Positions 7,691 through 16,033 of a stretch of DNA of 64,000 nucleotides are shown piece after piece; position 1 is the stretch's first letter; each line of letters opens with the position of its first letter. Source of the stretch: Aromatoleum tolulyticum (lineage in GTDB: Bacteria; Pseudomonadota; Gammaproteobacteria; Burkholderiales; Rhodocyclaceae); contig NZ_FTMD01000004.1 in the NCBI RefSeq assembly GCF_900156155.1, positions 298,784 to 362,783 of the forward strand. Reading direction: 5' to 3'. The notes beneath the pieces are model-generated. The model saw only the letters and a list, made by a program, of their open reading frames with translations, ran no database searches and was not told where the DNA came from. Position numbers and translations under genes: made by a program.

Positions 7691-8380
7691 ATGCGCCCCC
7701 CGCCCCGCGCAAAAAATGCCCCCCTTACCCGTACCCACGGCCCCGACGCGACCCGCGACACGACCCGCCGCCGCATCCTGCGCTGGCTCGGCGGTCTCCC
7801 CTTCCTGCCGCTCGGGCTGGCCGCCGCCCTCCCGGCCGGCGCCGCCACGCTGCACCCCACGCCCGCGGACGACATCGGCCCCTTCTACCCGCTCGACTGG
7901 AGCGGCGACATCGACGCCGACCTGACGAAGCTCGCGGGCGCAACGGGGACTGCGGTCGAAGGCACGCCGCTGCGCGTCAGCGGCGCGGTGCGCGACAGCG
8001 CCGGAAAGCCGGTCGCGGACGCCGCCGTCGAGATCTGGCAGGCCGACGCGCGCGGCCGCTACCGCCACCCCGGCGTCGATCCGCGCACGCGCGACCCCGC
8101 CTTCCAGGGCTTCGGCCGCACGATGACGGACGCCCAGGGCCGCTACAGCTTCCTCACGATCCTGCCGGGCAGCTACGGTTCGCGGCCGCCGCACATCCAC
8201 TTCCGCGTCGCCCAGCCGGGGCGCGCCGAATTCGTCACGCAGATGTACTTCCGCGGCAACAACCGCGAAGGCAACGGCTACGCCCCGCCCGAGCGCGAAG
8301 CGCTGAGCGTCGACGTCACCGCGGCGAAGGCCGGCTCCCCCGCCGCGGCCACCTTCGACATCGTCCTCGCCGCCCGCTGA
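7691..8380 (+). CDS. Tat-exported intradiol ring-cleavage dioxygenase-like protein
   Basis: A 229-residue protein of the protocatechuate 3,4-dioxygenase beta/catechol dioxygenase family. The N-terminus has a twin-arginine signal (TRRRILRW at residues 25–32, then a hydrophobic run and an Ala-rich cleavage region near 52), so export to the periplasm is predicted. Likely Fe(III) ligands are Tyr124 (GRYRHPG), Tyr162 (GSYG), His168 and His170 (PPHIHF), all present. Substrate is unknown; periplasmic members are often uncharacterised. It lies between two NifA-controlled operons, without its own visible sigma-54 element. A weak AGGA precedes the ATG. Confidence 0.85.
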   Translation: MRPPPRAKNAPLTRTHGPDATRDTTRRRILRWLGGLPFLPLGLAAALPAGAATLHPTPADDIGPFYPLDWSGDIDADLTKLAGATGTAVEGTPLRVSGAVRDSAGKPVADAAVEIWQADARGRYRHPGVDPRTRDPAFQGFGRTMTDAQGRYSFLTILPGSYGSRPPHIHFRVAQPGRAEFVTQMYFRGNNREGNGYAPPEREALSVDVTAAKAGSPAAATFDIVLAAR

Positions 8381-8408
8381 ACAGGTCCCCGGGGCAGTCC
8401 ACGCGGGC

Positions 8409-8424
8409 TGTCGCAAAGACGACA
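8409..8424 (+). promoter_or_regulatory. NifA upstream activator site for rnf operon
   Basis: Exact TGT-N10-ACA, 120 bases upstream of the rnf sigma-54 promoter at 8545–8559 and just after the dioxygenase stop. Confidence 0.72.
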
Positions 8425-8544
8425 GCGGCGTCGACTTTGTCAGGATTGCCCCCCACGCCCCACCTCAAAGCCCGCTTGCCGGGCAACCCGCACAGCATCG
8501 CAAACCGCTGAATCCGCGACACTTTCCGCCCGCAGCGGAGCCCG

Positions 8545-8559
8545 TGGCACGCTCCATGC
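8545..8559 (+). promoter_or_regulatory. sigma-54 promoter of the rnf operon
   Basis: TGGCAC-N5-ATGC with correct 10-base GG-to-GC spacing; one base differs from TTGC. The predicted start of transcription is near 8571, about 39 bases before the rnfA ATG. Confidence 0.72.
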
Positions 8560-8609
8560 ACTAGCGCCGTCGTAACGGCCCCCGCCGCAACCGACACGAC
8601 GCGCCAGCC

Positions 8610-9197
8610 ATGACCGCCACGACCGAAATCCTGTTGCTGCTACTCTCGACCGCCCTCGTGAACAACGTGGTGCTGGTCAAGTTCCTCGGCCTGTGCCCCG
8701 TGATGGGCGTCTCCAAGAGCATGGACGCCGCCCTCGGCATGGGGCTCGCGACCACCTTCGTCATCACGCTCGCATCAGCGCTGTGCTGGATGCTCGACCA
8801 CTGGCTGCTCGCGCCCTTCGAGCTCGGCTTCCTGCGCATCCTGTGCTTCATCCTCGTGATCGCCGCAGCGGTGCAGTTCGTCGAGATGGTGATCAAGAAG
8901 ACCAGCCCGGCGCTGTACCAGAGCCTCGGCATCTACCTCCCCCTCATCACGACCAACTGCGCCGTGCTCGGTCTCGCGCTGCTCAACGTGCAGCAGAGCT
9001 TCGGCTTCATGAAGAGCGTGCTGTACGGCTTCGGCTCGGCACTCGGCTTCACCCTGGTCCTGCTGGTCTTCGCCGGCCTGCGCGAACGCCTCGCGCTCGC
9101 CCGCGTGCCCGCCGCGTTCAACGGCGCGCCGTCCGCATTCATCACCATCAGCCTGCTGAGCCTCGCCTTCATGGGCTTTTCCGGCCTGATCTCCTGA
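8610..9197 (+). CDS. rnfA: Electron transport complex subunit RnfA
   Basis: A 195-residue integral membrane protein with about six helices. Characteristic segments are [18 protein letters not shown] near the N-terminus and [17 protein letters not shown] in the middle; cysteines in the half-helices (Cys26 and Cys113) match those proposed to bind a membrane-embedded Fe-S cluster in RnfA/NqrE. It is the first gene of a complete rnfABCDGEH operon. Rnf uses an ion gradient to drive electrons from NADH to ferredoxin; NifA-controlled copies (rnf1 of Azotobacter, rnf of Rhodobacter) support nitrogenase. Confidence 0.95.
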   Translation: MTATTEILLLLLSTALVNNVVLVKFLGLCPVMGVSKSMDAALGMGLATTFVITLASALCWMLDHWLLAPFELGFLRILCFILVIAAAVQFVEMVIKKTSPALYQSLGIYLPLITTNCAVLGLALLNVQQSFGFMKSVLYGFGSALGFTLVLLVFAGLRERLALARVPAAFNGAPSAFITISLLSLAFMGFSGLIS

Positions 9198-9208
9198 GGA
9201 ACGTCACC

Positions 9209-9736
9209 ATGCTCGTTGCCGTCTCCAGCCTCACCGTCCTCGGCGCCGTTCTGGGCGTGCTGCTCGGTTTCGCGAGCCGCCGTTTCCACGTCGAAGGCAA
9301 CCCCGTCGTCGCCGAAGTCGAGACGATGATGCCCGGCTCCAACTGCGGCCAGTGCGGCTTCCCCGGCTGTGCCGGTGCGGCGGCGGCGATCGTCGGCGGC
9401 GAGGCGCCGGCCACCTGCTGCCCGCCCGGCGGCAAGGCGCTCGCACAGAGCATCGCCGCCAAGCTGGGACTCGAAATCGACCTCTCGACGGTCGCCGACG
9501 CCGGCCCGCAGCTCGCCGTCGTCACCGAAGACATCTGCATCGGCTGCTGCCGCTGCATCAAGGTCTGCCCCACCGACGCCATCCTCGGCGGCGCCAAGCA
9601 GATCCACGCGGTACTGCGCGAGGCCTGCACCGGCTGCGGCAACTGCGTCGACCGCTGCCCGACCGAAGCCATCGGCCTGAAGCCGGTCCCGATCACGCTG
9701 CAGCACTGGGTGTGGCCGAACCCGGCCCGCGCCTGA
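9209..9736 (+). CDS. rnfB: Electron transport complex Fe-S subunit RnfB
   Basis: A 175-residue protein with an N-terminal membrane anchor (residues 1–22). A [4Fe-4S] region follows with NCGQCGFPGC and the later CC pair, then two ferredoxin clusters (CIGCCRCIKVCP and CTGCGNCVDRCP). It is thought to pass electrons to the soluble ferredoxin. A TGAGGA Shine-Dalgarno precedes the ATG at 9209; the frame runs further upstream inside rnfA but that is not coding. It is 11 bases after rnfA and 16 before rnfC. Confidence 0.95.
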   Translation: MLVAVSSLTVLGAVLGVLLGFASRRFHVEGNPVVAEVETMMPGSNCGQCGFPGCAGAAAAIVGGEAPATCCPPGGKALAQSIAAKLGLEIDLSTVADAGPQLAVVTEDICIGCCRCIKVCPTDAILGGAKQIHAVLREACTGCGNCVDRCPTEAIGLKPVPITLQHWVWPNPARA

Positions 9737-9752
9737 ACCCGGAACGCACATC

Positions 9753-11273
9753 ATGGGATTCTTCGACAAGATCTTCCGCCACCTCGCCCGCAGCGAACCC
9801 TGGGGCGTGCATCCGGACGAGCGCAAGCGCCCGGCCTCGGAAGCGCCGATCCGCCGCCTGCCGGTTCCGCCGCTCCTCTACCTGCCGCTGTCGCAACACG
9901 TCGGCGCGGCGGCGGAGCCGATCGTGCGGATCGGGCAGAAGGTGCTCAAGGGCGAGTGCCTCGCGACCGCCACGGGCAACATCTCCGCCCCGGTGCATGC
10001 GCCGACCTCCGGCGAGATCGTCGCGATCGGGCCGATCACCGCGCCGCACCCCTCGGGTCTCGAGATGACGGCGATCACGCTGCGCAGCGACATGGAAGAC
10101 CGCTGGGCGCCGCTCGATGGCCTCGCCGACCCGCTCGCCCACTCACCCCAGGAACTCGCGCGCCGTGTCGCCGCAGCCGGCATCGTCGGCCTGGGCGGTG
10201 CGACCTTTCCCGCCTCGGTGAAGCTCGGTCTCGGCCACCGCTCGCGCATCCGCACACTGATCCTCAACGGCAGCGAGTGCGAACCCTACCTGTCGTGCGA
10301 CGACCGCCTGATGCGCGAACGCGCGGCGGGCATCGTGCGCGGCGCCGTGCTGATGCGCCACGCCACCGGCGCGCGCGAGGTACGCATCGGCATCGAGGAC
10401 AACAAGCCCGAGGCGATCGCCGCGATGCGCGCCGCCGCCGACGGCCACGCCGACGTGCATGTGTGCGTCGTCCCCGCACGCTACCCGATGGGATCGGACC
10501 GCCAGCTCATCATCGAGCTAACCGGCATCGAGGTGCCCGCCGAATCGCGCGCCGCCGACGTCGGGGTGCTCGTGCACAACGTCGGCACGGCCTTCGCGAT
10601 CCATCAGGCGATCGACCTCGGCCGCCCGCTGGTCAGCCGCGTCATGACGCTCAACGGCGAAGCCCTCGCCCAGCCGGGCAACTACGAGGTCCCCATCGGC
10701 ACCCTCGTCGATGACCTCCTCGCCTTCGCCGGCGGGGTGCGCTTCGAACCTGCGCGTCTCGTCATGGGCGGCCCGATGATGGGCCTCGTCCTGCCCTCGG
10801 CCAAGGTGCCCGTGGTCAAGGGCTGCAGCGGCATCCTCGCGCTGTCCGCCGCCGAAGTCGCACGCGACGAGCCTGACGCCTGCATCCGCTGCGGCAGCTG
10901 CACCCGGGCCTGCCCGGTCGGCCTGCTGCCGCTGGAGATGAACGCCCGCATCGCCAACGGCGCGCTCGATGCCGCCGTCGCACTCGGCCTGCACGACTGC
11001 ATCGGCTGCGGCTGCTGCGCCTGGGTGTGCCCCGCGCGCATCCCGCTCGTGCAGGCCTTCAACCACGCGAAGGGCGAACTCGCCGCGCACGACCGCGACA
11101 AGAAGCGTACGGACGCGACGCGCCGGATGGCCGAAGCGCGCGCGGAGCGCCTCGAACGCGAAGCGCACGAAAAAGCCGCAGCCGCAGCCCGCCGCGCCGC
11201 CGAGCGCAAGGCGCAAAAAGCGCGCGAGGCAGCCGCCAGCGCAGCTTCCAACTCCGAAGGAGCACCGGCATGA
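9753..11273 (+). CDS. rnfC: Electron transport complex subunit RnfC
   Basis: A 506-residue peripheral subunit that binds NADH/FMN. The Gly-rich GIVGLGGATFP motif lies near residue 150, and MGGPMMG near 335. Two [4Fe-4S] motifs follow (CIRCGSCTRACP around 375 and CIGCGCCAWVCP around 415). The last ~70 residues are an Ala/Arg/Glu-rich, probably helical tail. The stop overlaps the rnfD start by four bases. Confidence 0.95.
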   Translation: MGFFDKIFRHLARSEPWGVHPDERKRPASEAPIRRLPVPPLLYLPLSQHVGAAAEPIVRIGQKVLKGECLATATGNISAPVHAPTSGEIVAIGPITAPHPSGLEMTAITLRSDMEDRWAPLDGLADPLAHSPQELARRVAAAGIVGLGGATFPASVKLGLGHRSRIRTLILNGSECEPYLSCDDRLMRERAAGIVRGAVLMRHATGAREVRIGIEDNKPEAIAAMRAAADGHADVHVCVVPARYPMGSDRQLIIELTGIEVPAESRAADVGVLVHNVGTAFAIHQAIDLGRPLVSRVMTLNGEALAQPGNYEVPIGTLVDDLLAFAGGVRFEPARLVMGGPMMGLVLPSAKVPVVKGCSGILALSAAEVARDEPDACIRCGSCTRACPVGLLPLEMNARIANGALDAAVALGLHDCIGCGCCAWVCPARIPLVQAFNHAKGELAAHDRDKKRTDATRRMAEARAERLEREAHEKAAAAARRAAERKAQKAREAAASAASNSEGAPA

Positions 11274-12397
11274 GCCCCACCCGCATCTCAGGCTCGATCT
11301 CCACCGACGACGGCGCCCTGCCCCCCCTCGCCGCGTCGCCCCACGCCCACGGCGGCGTCTCGGTGGCGCAGGTCATGCTGCGCGTGATGCTCGCGCTCAC
11401 CCCCGCGACCCTGTTCGGCTTCTGGCTGTTCGGCTGGCCGGCGATCAACCTCTTCGCCGTCACCGTCGGCGCCTGCCTGCTCGCCGAACGCTTCTGCGAA
11501 CGCCTGATGGGCCGCCGGAGCAGCCTCGGCGACGGCTCGGCGCTGCTCACCGGCTGGCTCCTCGCACTGTCGCTGCCGCCCTGGGCGCCGGCGTGGATCG
11601 GCCTCCTCGGCGGCTTCATCGCCATCGTCGTCGGCAAGCAGGTCTTCGGCGGCCTGGGGCAAAACCTCTTCAATCCGGCGATGGTCGCGCGCGTCGCCCT
11701 GCTCGTGTCCTTCCCCGTCGCGATGACGCAGTGGGTCGTGCCTCAACCGCTGTTCTCGGCAGCGGCCCCCGGCTTCATCGACAGCCTGCGCATCACCGCC
11801 GAAGCGCCCGCCCACCCCGACGCCGTCACCTCCGCGTCGCTGCTCGGCCACAGCAAGACCGAACTCTCGCGCGGCGTCGCCATACCCGATGCGATCGCCA
11901 GCGGCCCGCAGGCGCTCTTCGACTGGGCCGGCATGCGCACCGGCAGCCTCGGCGAAACCGGCGCCCTGCTGATGCTCGCGGGCGGGCTCTACCTCCTCGC
12001 CAGCGGCATCATCCGCTGGCACATCCCGGCCGCCGTGCTCGCCGGCATCGCCCTGCCCGCCCTCATCGGCCACGCCGTCGATCCGGCACGCTACCTCTCC
12101 GCCACCCAGCACCTCCTCTCCGGCGCGGCACTCCTCGGCGCCTTCTTCATCGCCACCGACTACGTCACCTCGCCCAACACCCCGGCGGGCCAACTGGTCT
12201 TCGGCTTCGGCATCGGATTCCTCACCTGGATCATCCGCAGCTGGGGCGGCTACCCGGAAGGCATGGCCTTCGCGGTGCTGCTGATGAACGCGCTGACCCC
12301 GGTGATCGACCGCTACTGCCGTCCGCGCATCCTCGGCCGCCGGCGCGACGGGCGCGCGCTCGAACCCACCCCGCTCGACAACACCGGAGGCGCATGA
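11270..12397 (+). CDS. rnfD: Electron transport complex membrane subunit RnfD
   Basis: A 375-residue membrane protein of the NqrB/RnfD family with about nine or ten helices (for example GKQVFGGLGQNLFNPAM near 122–138). The covalent FMN motif is D184-AVTSA-S190: the usual acceptor threonine of the D-x-x-S/T-G-A-T motif is serine here. The start is the ATG overlapping the rnfC stop (ATGA). The open frame extends upstream inside rnfC but is not used. Confidence 0.93.
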   Translation: MSPTRISGSISTDDGALPPLAASPHAHGGVSVAQVMLRVMLALTPATLFGFWLFGWPAINLFAVTVGACLLAERFCERLMGRRSSLGDGSALLTGWLLALSLPPWAPAWIGLLGGFIAIVVGKQVFGGLGQNLFNPAMVARVALLVSFPVAMTQWVVPQPLFSAAAPGFIDSLRITAEAPAHPDAVTSASLLGHSKTELSRGVAIPDAIASGPQALFDWAGMRTGSLGETGALLMLAGGLYLLASGIIRWHIPAAVLAGIALPALIGHAVDPARYLSATQHLLSGAALLGAFFIATDYVTSPNTPAGQLVFGFGIGFLTWIIRSWGGYPEGMAFAVLLMNALTPVIDRYCRPRILGRRRDGRALEPTPLDNTGGA

Positions 12398-13041
12398 TGG
12401 GCACCGATCAATCCGTCGGCTTCTCGCTCGACGCGCTGCGCGACCGGCTCGCCTACCAGCCGCTGCTGCTCGGCGGCGTCGCCCTCGTCGCCGGCACCGC
12501 GCTCACGCTCGCCAGCAACGCGACGCGCGCCCCCATCGCCGCCGCCGAGGCGCACGACACGCAGATGACGCTCGCGCAGGTCCTGCCGCCCGGCAGCGCC
12601 GACAACGACCTGCTCGCGGACGTCCTCGAACTGCCCGGCCCCGCCGCCGGCAGCACCCGCAGGATCCACATCGCGCGCAAGGCCGGCGTCGTCACCGGCG
12701 CCGTGTTCAACGTCGCCGAGCGCGGCTACTCGGGCGAGATCCGCCTGCTGATGGCGGTCGATCCCGCCGGCAGGGTACTGGGCGTGCGCGTCCTCAAACA
12801 CACCGAAACGCCCGGCCTCGGCGACAAGATCGAGATCGCCCGCAACCCGTGGATCACGAGCTTCGACGGCAAATCGCTCGGCGAACCCGCCCCCGCAAAG
12901 TGGGCCGTCAAGAAGGATGGCGGCATCTACGACAGCTTCGCCGGCGCCACCATCACGCCGCGCGCGGTGGTCAAGGCCGTCAAGGGCGGCCTCGACTACT
13001 TCGCCGCCCATCGCAACGAAATCCTCGGAGTGCAACCATGA
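12397..13041 (+). CDS. rnfG: Electron transport complex FMN-binding subunit RnfG
   Basis: A 214-residue protein with an N-terminal membrane helix (about 20–40) and a periplasmic FMN-binding domain. The flavinylation motif is D179-SFAGA-T185, with Thr185 the expected FMN acceptor. Two tandem ATGs occur at 12394 and 12397; GGAGG is 6 bases from the second, which is preferred. It overlaps rnfD and, by four bases, rnfE. Confidence 0.93.
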   Translation: MGTDQSVGFSLDALRDRLAYQPLLLGGVALVAGTALTLASNATRAPIAAAEAHDTQMTLAQVLPPGSADNDLLADVLELPGPAAGSTRRIHIARKAGVVTGAVFNVAERGYSGEIRLLMAVDPAGRVLGVRVLKHTETPGLGDKIEIARNPWITSFDGKSLGEPAPAKWAVKKDGGIYDSFAGATITPRAVVKAVKGGLDYFAAHRNEILGVQP

Positions 13042-13721
13042 ACGCCGCCAAACTGATGCGCGACGGCCTGTGGGACAACAACGTCGTCTTCGCCCAACTC
13101 CTCGCGATGTGCCCGACCATGGCCGTCACGACCTCCGGCACCAACGGCCTCGGCATGGGCCTCGCGACCACCGCGGTGCTGATCGTCTCCAACATCCTCG
13201 TCGCCTCGATCCGCCACGCGGTCAGCGCGCAGGTGCGCATCCCCGTGTTCGTCGTCCTTATCGCGACCCTCGTCACGCTCGTCGACCTCGTCCTCAACGC
13301 CTGGCTGCACGAGCTCTACAAGGTGCTCGGCCTCTTCATCGCGCTGATCGTCGTGAACTGCGCGATCCTCGGCCGTGCGGAAGCCTTCGCGGTGCGCAAC
13401 ACCGTTGCCGCGTCCGCCATCGACGGACTCGCGATGGGCCTCGGCTTCACCTTCGCGCTCACCGTCATCGGCCTGATCCGCGAGATCCTCGGCAGCGCCA
13501 CCGTGTTCGCGCAGGCCAGCGCGCTGCTCGGCAGCCACTTCGCCTTCCTCGAGATGAAGATCGGCGCGTGGAACGGCGCCCTGCTGATGATCCTGCCGCC
13601 CGGCGGCTTCGCCGTGCTCGGCTTCATGCTCGCGGGCAAACGCGCGTGGGAGCTGAAGCGCCGCCAGACCGCGCAAGCCACCGAATCCCACTGCTCCGTT
13701 CCCGGCCCGGCGTCGGCGTGA
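13038..13721 (+). CDS. rnfE: Electron transport complex membrane subunit RnfE
   Basis: A 227-residue integral membrane protein related to RnfA, with about six helices. Family segments are LWDNNVVFAQLLAMCPTMAV at the N-terminus and FIALIVVNCAILGRAEAF in the middle. The two half-helix cysteines (Cys25 and Cys108) match those proposed to hold the shared Fe-S cluster with RnfA. It starts within the rnfG stop (ATGA) and is followed after 29 bases by rnfH. Confidence 0.94.
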   Translation: MNAAKLMRDGLWDNNVVFAQLLAMCPTMAVTTSGTNGLGMGLATTAVLIVSNILVASIRHAVSAQVRIPVFVVLIATLVTLVDLVLNAWLHELYKVLGLFIALIVVNCAILGRAEAFAVRNTVAASAIDGLAMGLGFTFALTVIGLIREILGSATVFAQASALLGSHFAFLEMKIGAWNGALLMILPPGGFAVLGFMLAGKRAWELKRRQTAQATESHCSVPGPASA

Positions 13722-13750
13722 GCGGAACGACCAGCGAAGGAGAGTCCCCC

Positions 13751-14029
13751 ATGCAAGTCGGCGTTGCCTACTCCGAGCCGGGCCGGCAGGCCTGGGTCAC
13801 GATCGACGTCCCGGACGAAGCCACCGTCCGCGACGCCATCGAACACTCCGGCATCCTGCGGCAGTTCCCGCACATCGACCTCGCCGCGCAGAAGATCGGC
13901 GTGTTCAGCAAGCTCGTGAAGCTCGACGCCCCGCTGCGCGCGGGCGACCGCATCGAGATCTACCGCCCCATCACGTGCGACCCGCAGACCGTCCCGCGCC
14001 GCGACCTCGCGGAGGGCGACGAGGATTGA
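13751..14029 (+). CDS. rnfH: RnfH-family protein
   Basis: A 92-residue protein with a ubiquitin-like/MoaD-like fold family signature (MQVGVAYSEPGRQAWVTIDV at the start, GDRIEIYRPI near 70). RnfH closes many proteobacterial rnf operons; its molecular role is not established. AAGGAGAG lies 6 bases before the ATG. It is the last gene of the operon; a hairpin and a long inverted repeat follow. Confidence 0.88.
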   Translation: MQVGVAYSEPGRQAWVTIDVPDEATVRDAIEHSGILRQFPHIDLAAQKIGVFSKLVKLDAPLRAGDRIEIYRPITCDPQTVPRRDLAEGDED

Positions 14030-14070
14030 GCCTGCATCCGGGGCTATCGCCCCAGCGGCTCGCTCGTTGG

Positions 14071-14275
14071 CGTAGGGCGGGAGGAGCGCAGCGCATCCCG
14101 CCAATCCCCCCCTCAATCTCGCCGCTCCCGTGCGGCGAGATTCATTTGGTCGATCCGCGGTGTTGGGCCGCGAGCGCAGAGATTGATGGCGAAAAAGCAG
14201 GTTCCGCCGGGGATGCGGTTGCAGCGATGTTCAGGCATTCGGAGGCGGGATTCGCTGCGCTCCTCCCGCCCTACG
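14071..14275. repeat. Inverted 32-bp REP-like repeat pair between rnfH and nifW
   Basis: Copy one is 14071–14102 and copy two is 14244–14275 in opposite orientation, matching at 31 of 32 positions (core GGGCGGGAGGAGCGCAGCG). They could form a long stem with a ~140-base loop. Elements of this composition are frequent between genes in Rhodocyclales. The region between convergent rnfH and nifW otherwise holds no gene. Confidence 0.75.
14115..14142 (+). terminator. Hairpin between rnfH and nifW, possible terminator
   Basis: A perfect 11-bp stem (AATCTCGCCGC / GCGGCGAGATT) with a 6-base loop, inside the REP-like pair and downstream of rnfH. There is no strong T-tract, so factor-independent termination is uncertain. 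It could also act on leftward transcripts only weakly. Confidence 0.5.
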
Positions 14276-14322
14276 TCCGCATCGAACACATGATGGAGGG
14301 GAGCGGCTGAAGCCGCCCGCGT

Positions 14323-14649
14323 TCAGAACCCGGCCTTGCGCCGCAGCCCCTCGATCGCAACGCGGTGCTCGCCCTGCGCCGTCTGGAACACCTTGAACAC
14401 CTTCTGCTCGATGCCGCTCGAGGCGACGAAGTCGTTGTGCGCCCGCGCCAGCAGCGTGCGACAGGTCGCGAACGCCGACGCGGCGGGCAGGCTCTCGACC
14501 CCGCCCTCACGCGCGAGATACTGCTGGAAGCGCTTCAGGATGTGCAGGCGGTTCACCTGCACGACCGCGGCATCGTAGGGGATCGCGAAGTAATTGAGGA
14601 AATCCTCCGCGCTCTCGAGGTGCTTCAGGTCTTCGACAAGGGTATTCAC
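14323..14649 (-). CDS. nifW: Nitrogenase-stabilizing/protective protein NifW
   Basis: A 108-residue NifW, a small protein that protects or stabilises the MoFe protein, especially against oxygen. Typical features are a [16 protein letters not shown] motif near residue 10 and [10 protein letters not shown] near 35. The start is a GTG at 14649 overlapping the nifV stop (GTGA); GGAG lies about 7 bases before it. It is translationally coupled to nifV. Confidence 0.9.
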   Translation of the reverse strand: MNTLVEDLKHLESAEDFLNYFAIPYDAAVVQVNRLHILKRFQQYLAREGGVESLPAASAFATCRTLLARAHNDFVASSGIEQKVFKVFQTAQGEHRVAIEGLRRKAGF

Positions 14650-15782
14650 GGCATCACTCCTTCGGTCAGCAGCGCACGACATTCGCGGTGAAAGCGCATC
14701 AGCTCGCGCAAGTCCGGACTGCGCTTGGTCCGCATCGCATGTTCGCGCACCCGCTCGAGCACGAGGCGTGCGGTCACCGCATCGACCTCCAGCCCCAGTT
14801 CGCGGCACGCATTCACGATCGATGCCGCCCCCGAATGCTTGCCCAGCACCAGGCGATGGCTGCGCCCGACCTCGGCCGGATCGAAGCTCTGGTAATTGCC
14901 CGCGTCTTTCACCAACCCATCGACGTGGATACCCGCCTCGTGCGTGAACACCCAGCCGCCGACGATCGGCTTGTTCGCCGCCACCGGCCGTCCCGACGCC
15001 TCCGCGACCAGCTCCGAAATCACCGGCAGCTGCTGCGTGTCGATGCCCGACTCGATGCCGTGCAGGTGGCGCAGCGCCATCACCGCCTCCTCGAGCGGCG
15101 CATTGCCGGCGCGCTCGCCGAGACCGTTCACCGTCGTGCTGATGTGCGTCGCACCGGCCTTCACCGCCGCCAGCGTGTTCGCGGTCGCCAGTCCCAGGTC
15201 GTCGTGCGCGTGCATCTCGATATCCAGGTCGCTCGCCGCCCGCAGGCGAGCAATCGCGGCTTGGGTCGAAAACGGATCCAGCACGCCGAGCGTATCCGCG
15301 TAGCGGAAGCGCACCGCGCCCCCCGCTTGCGCCGTGTCCAGCACGTGGCACAGGAAGTCCGGATCGGCGCGCGACGCATCCTCGCCCCCGATCGACACCA
15401 CCAGCCCGCGCTCGCGCGCCGCGCGCAAGGTATCGCGCAACTGTGCCAGAGCCCACTCGCGATCCCGCCCCAGCTTGCGCTCGATCTGCTGGTCCGACAC
15501 CGGCAGTGCCAGGTGGATGATGTCCGCCCCGCAATCGGCCGCCGCGTCGAGATCGGCCACGCACATGCGGCACCACACCATCAGCCGCGCCGGCAATTTC
15601 AGCGCCACGATCGCGCGGATCACATCGCGCTCCGCCTCGCCCATCGCCGGCACGCCGATCTCCATCTCGCGCACGCCGGCAGCCGCCAGTGCCCGCGCGA
15701 TCGCCAGTTTCTCGTCCGCCGTGAAGGCGACCCCGGCCGTCTGCTCGCCGTCACGCAAGGTCGTATCGTTGATCGTCACCAT
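14646..15782 (-). CDS. nifV: Homocitrate synthase NifV
   Basis: A 378-residue protein of the HMGL-like/isopropylmalate synthase family. It condenses acetyl-CoA with 2-oxoglutarate to homocitrate, the organic ligand of FeMo-co. The N-terminal [15 protein letters not shown] motif and the HAHDDLGLA metal-binding motif (around residue 190) are present, as is the [13 protein letters not shown] loop. Its length matches NifV rather than the longer LeuA. It leads a leftward nifV–nifW operon behind a sigma-54 promoter. Confidence 0.95.
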   Translation of the reverse strand: MVTINDTTLRDGEQTAGVAFTADEKLAIARALAAAGVREMEIGVPAMGEAERDVIRAIVALKLPARLMVWCRMCVADLDAAADCGADIIHLALPVSDQQIERKLGRDREWALAQLRDTLRAARERGLVVSIGGEDASRADPDFLCHVLDTAQAGGAVRFRYADTLGVLDPFSTQAAIARLRAASDLDIEMHAHDDLGLATANTLAAVKAGATHISTTVNGLGERAGNAPLEEAVMALRHLHGIESGIDTQQLPVISELVAEASGRPVAANKPIVGGWVFTHEAGIHVDGLVKDAGNYQSFDPAEVGRSHRLVLGKHSGAASIVNACRELGLEVDAVTARLVLERVREHAMRTKRSPDLRELMRFHRECRALLTEGVMP

Positions 15783-15820
15783 GATGTGCTGCGTCCCGTG
15801 AATGGCATTGCCCTGCTACC

Positions 15821-15835
15821 GCAAGGACGATGCCA
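15821..15835 (-). promoter_or_regulatory. sigma-54 promoter of nifVW
   Basis: On the minus strand it reads TGGCAT-N5-TTGC with correct spacing, 38 bases before the nifV ATG. No exact TGT-N10-ACA is seen within ~180 bases upstream; one near match with a final G (16014–16029) exists inside the end of the sucD region. Confidence 0.7.
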
Positions 15836-15982
15836 CCCCGGCATCCGCCGGCAAATCGCCCCGCAGGCGGCGCCAGTTCAGGGGATTCACCCACCGCCGC
15901 GCACCAGGCGGCATCCTGCCGGCACGACAATTGGCACGAACCCGACACAGACAAACGTCACGTCACGAACATCGCGGCGAAA

Positions 15983-16011
15983 AAAAAGCGCCGGACCAGC
16001 CGGCGCTTTTT
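15983..16011 (-). terminator. Rho-independent terminator after sucCD
   Basis: A 12-bp perfect stem (AAAAAGCGCCGG / CCGGCGCTTTTT) with a 5-base loop. A run of Ts follows on the minus strand, 23 bases after the sucD stop. It separates sucCD from nifV. Confidence 0.88.
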
Positions 16012-16033
16012 CGTGTTGCGGAAGAAACGACGC

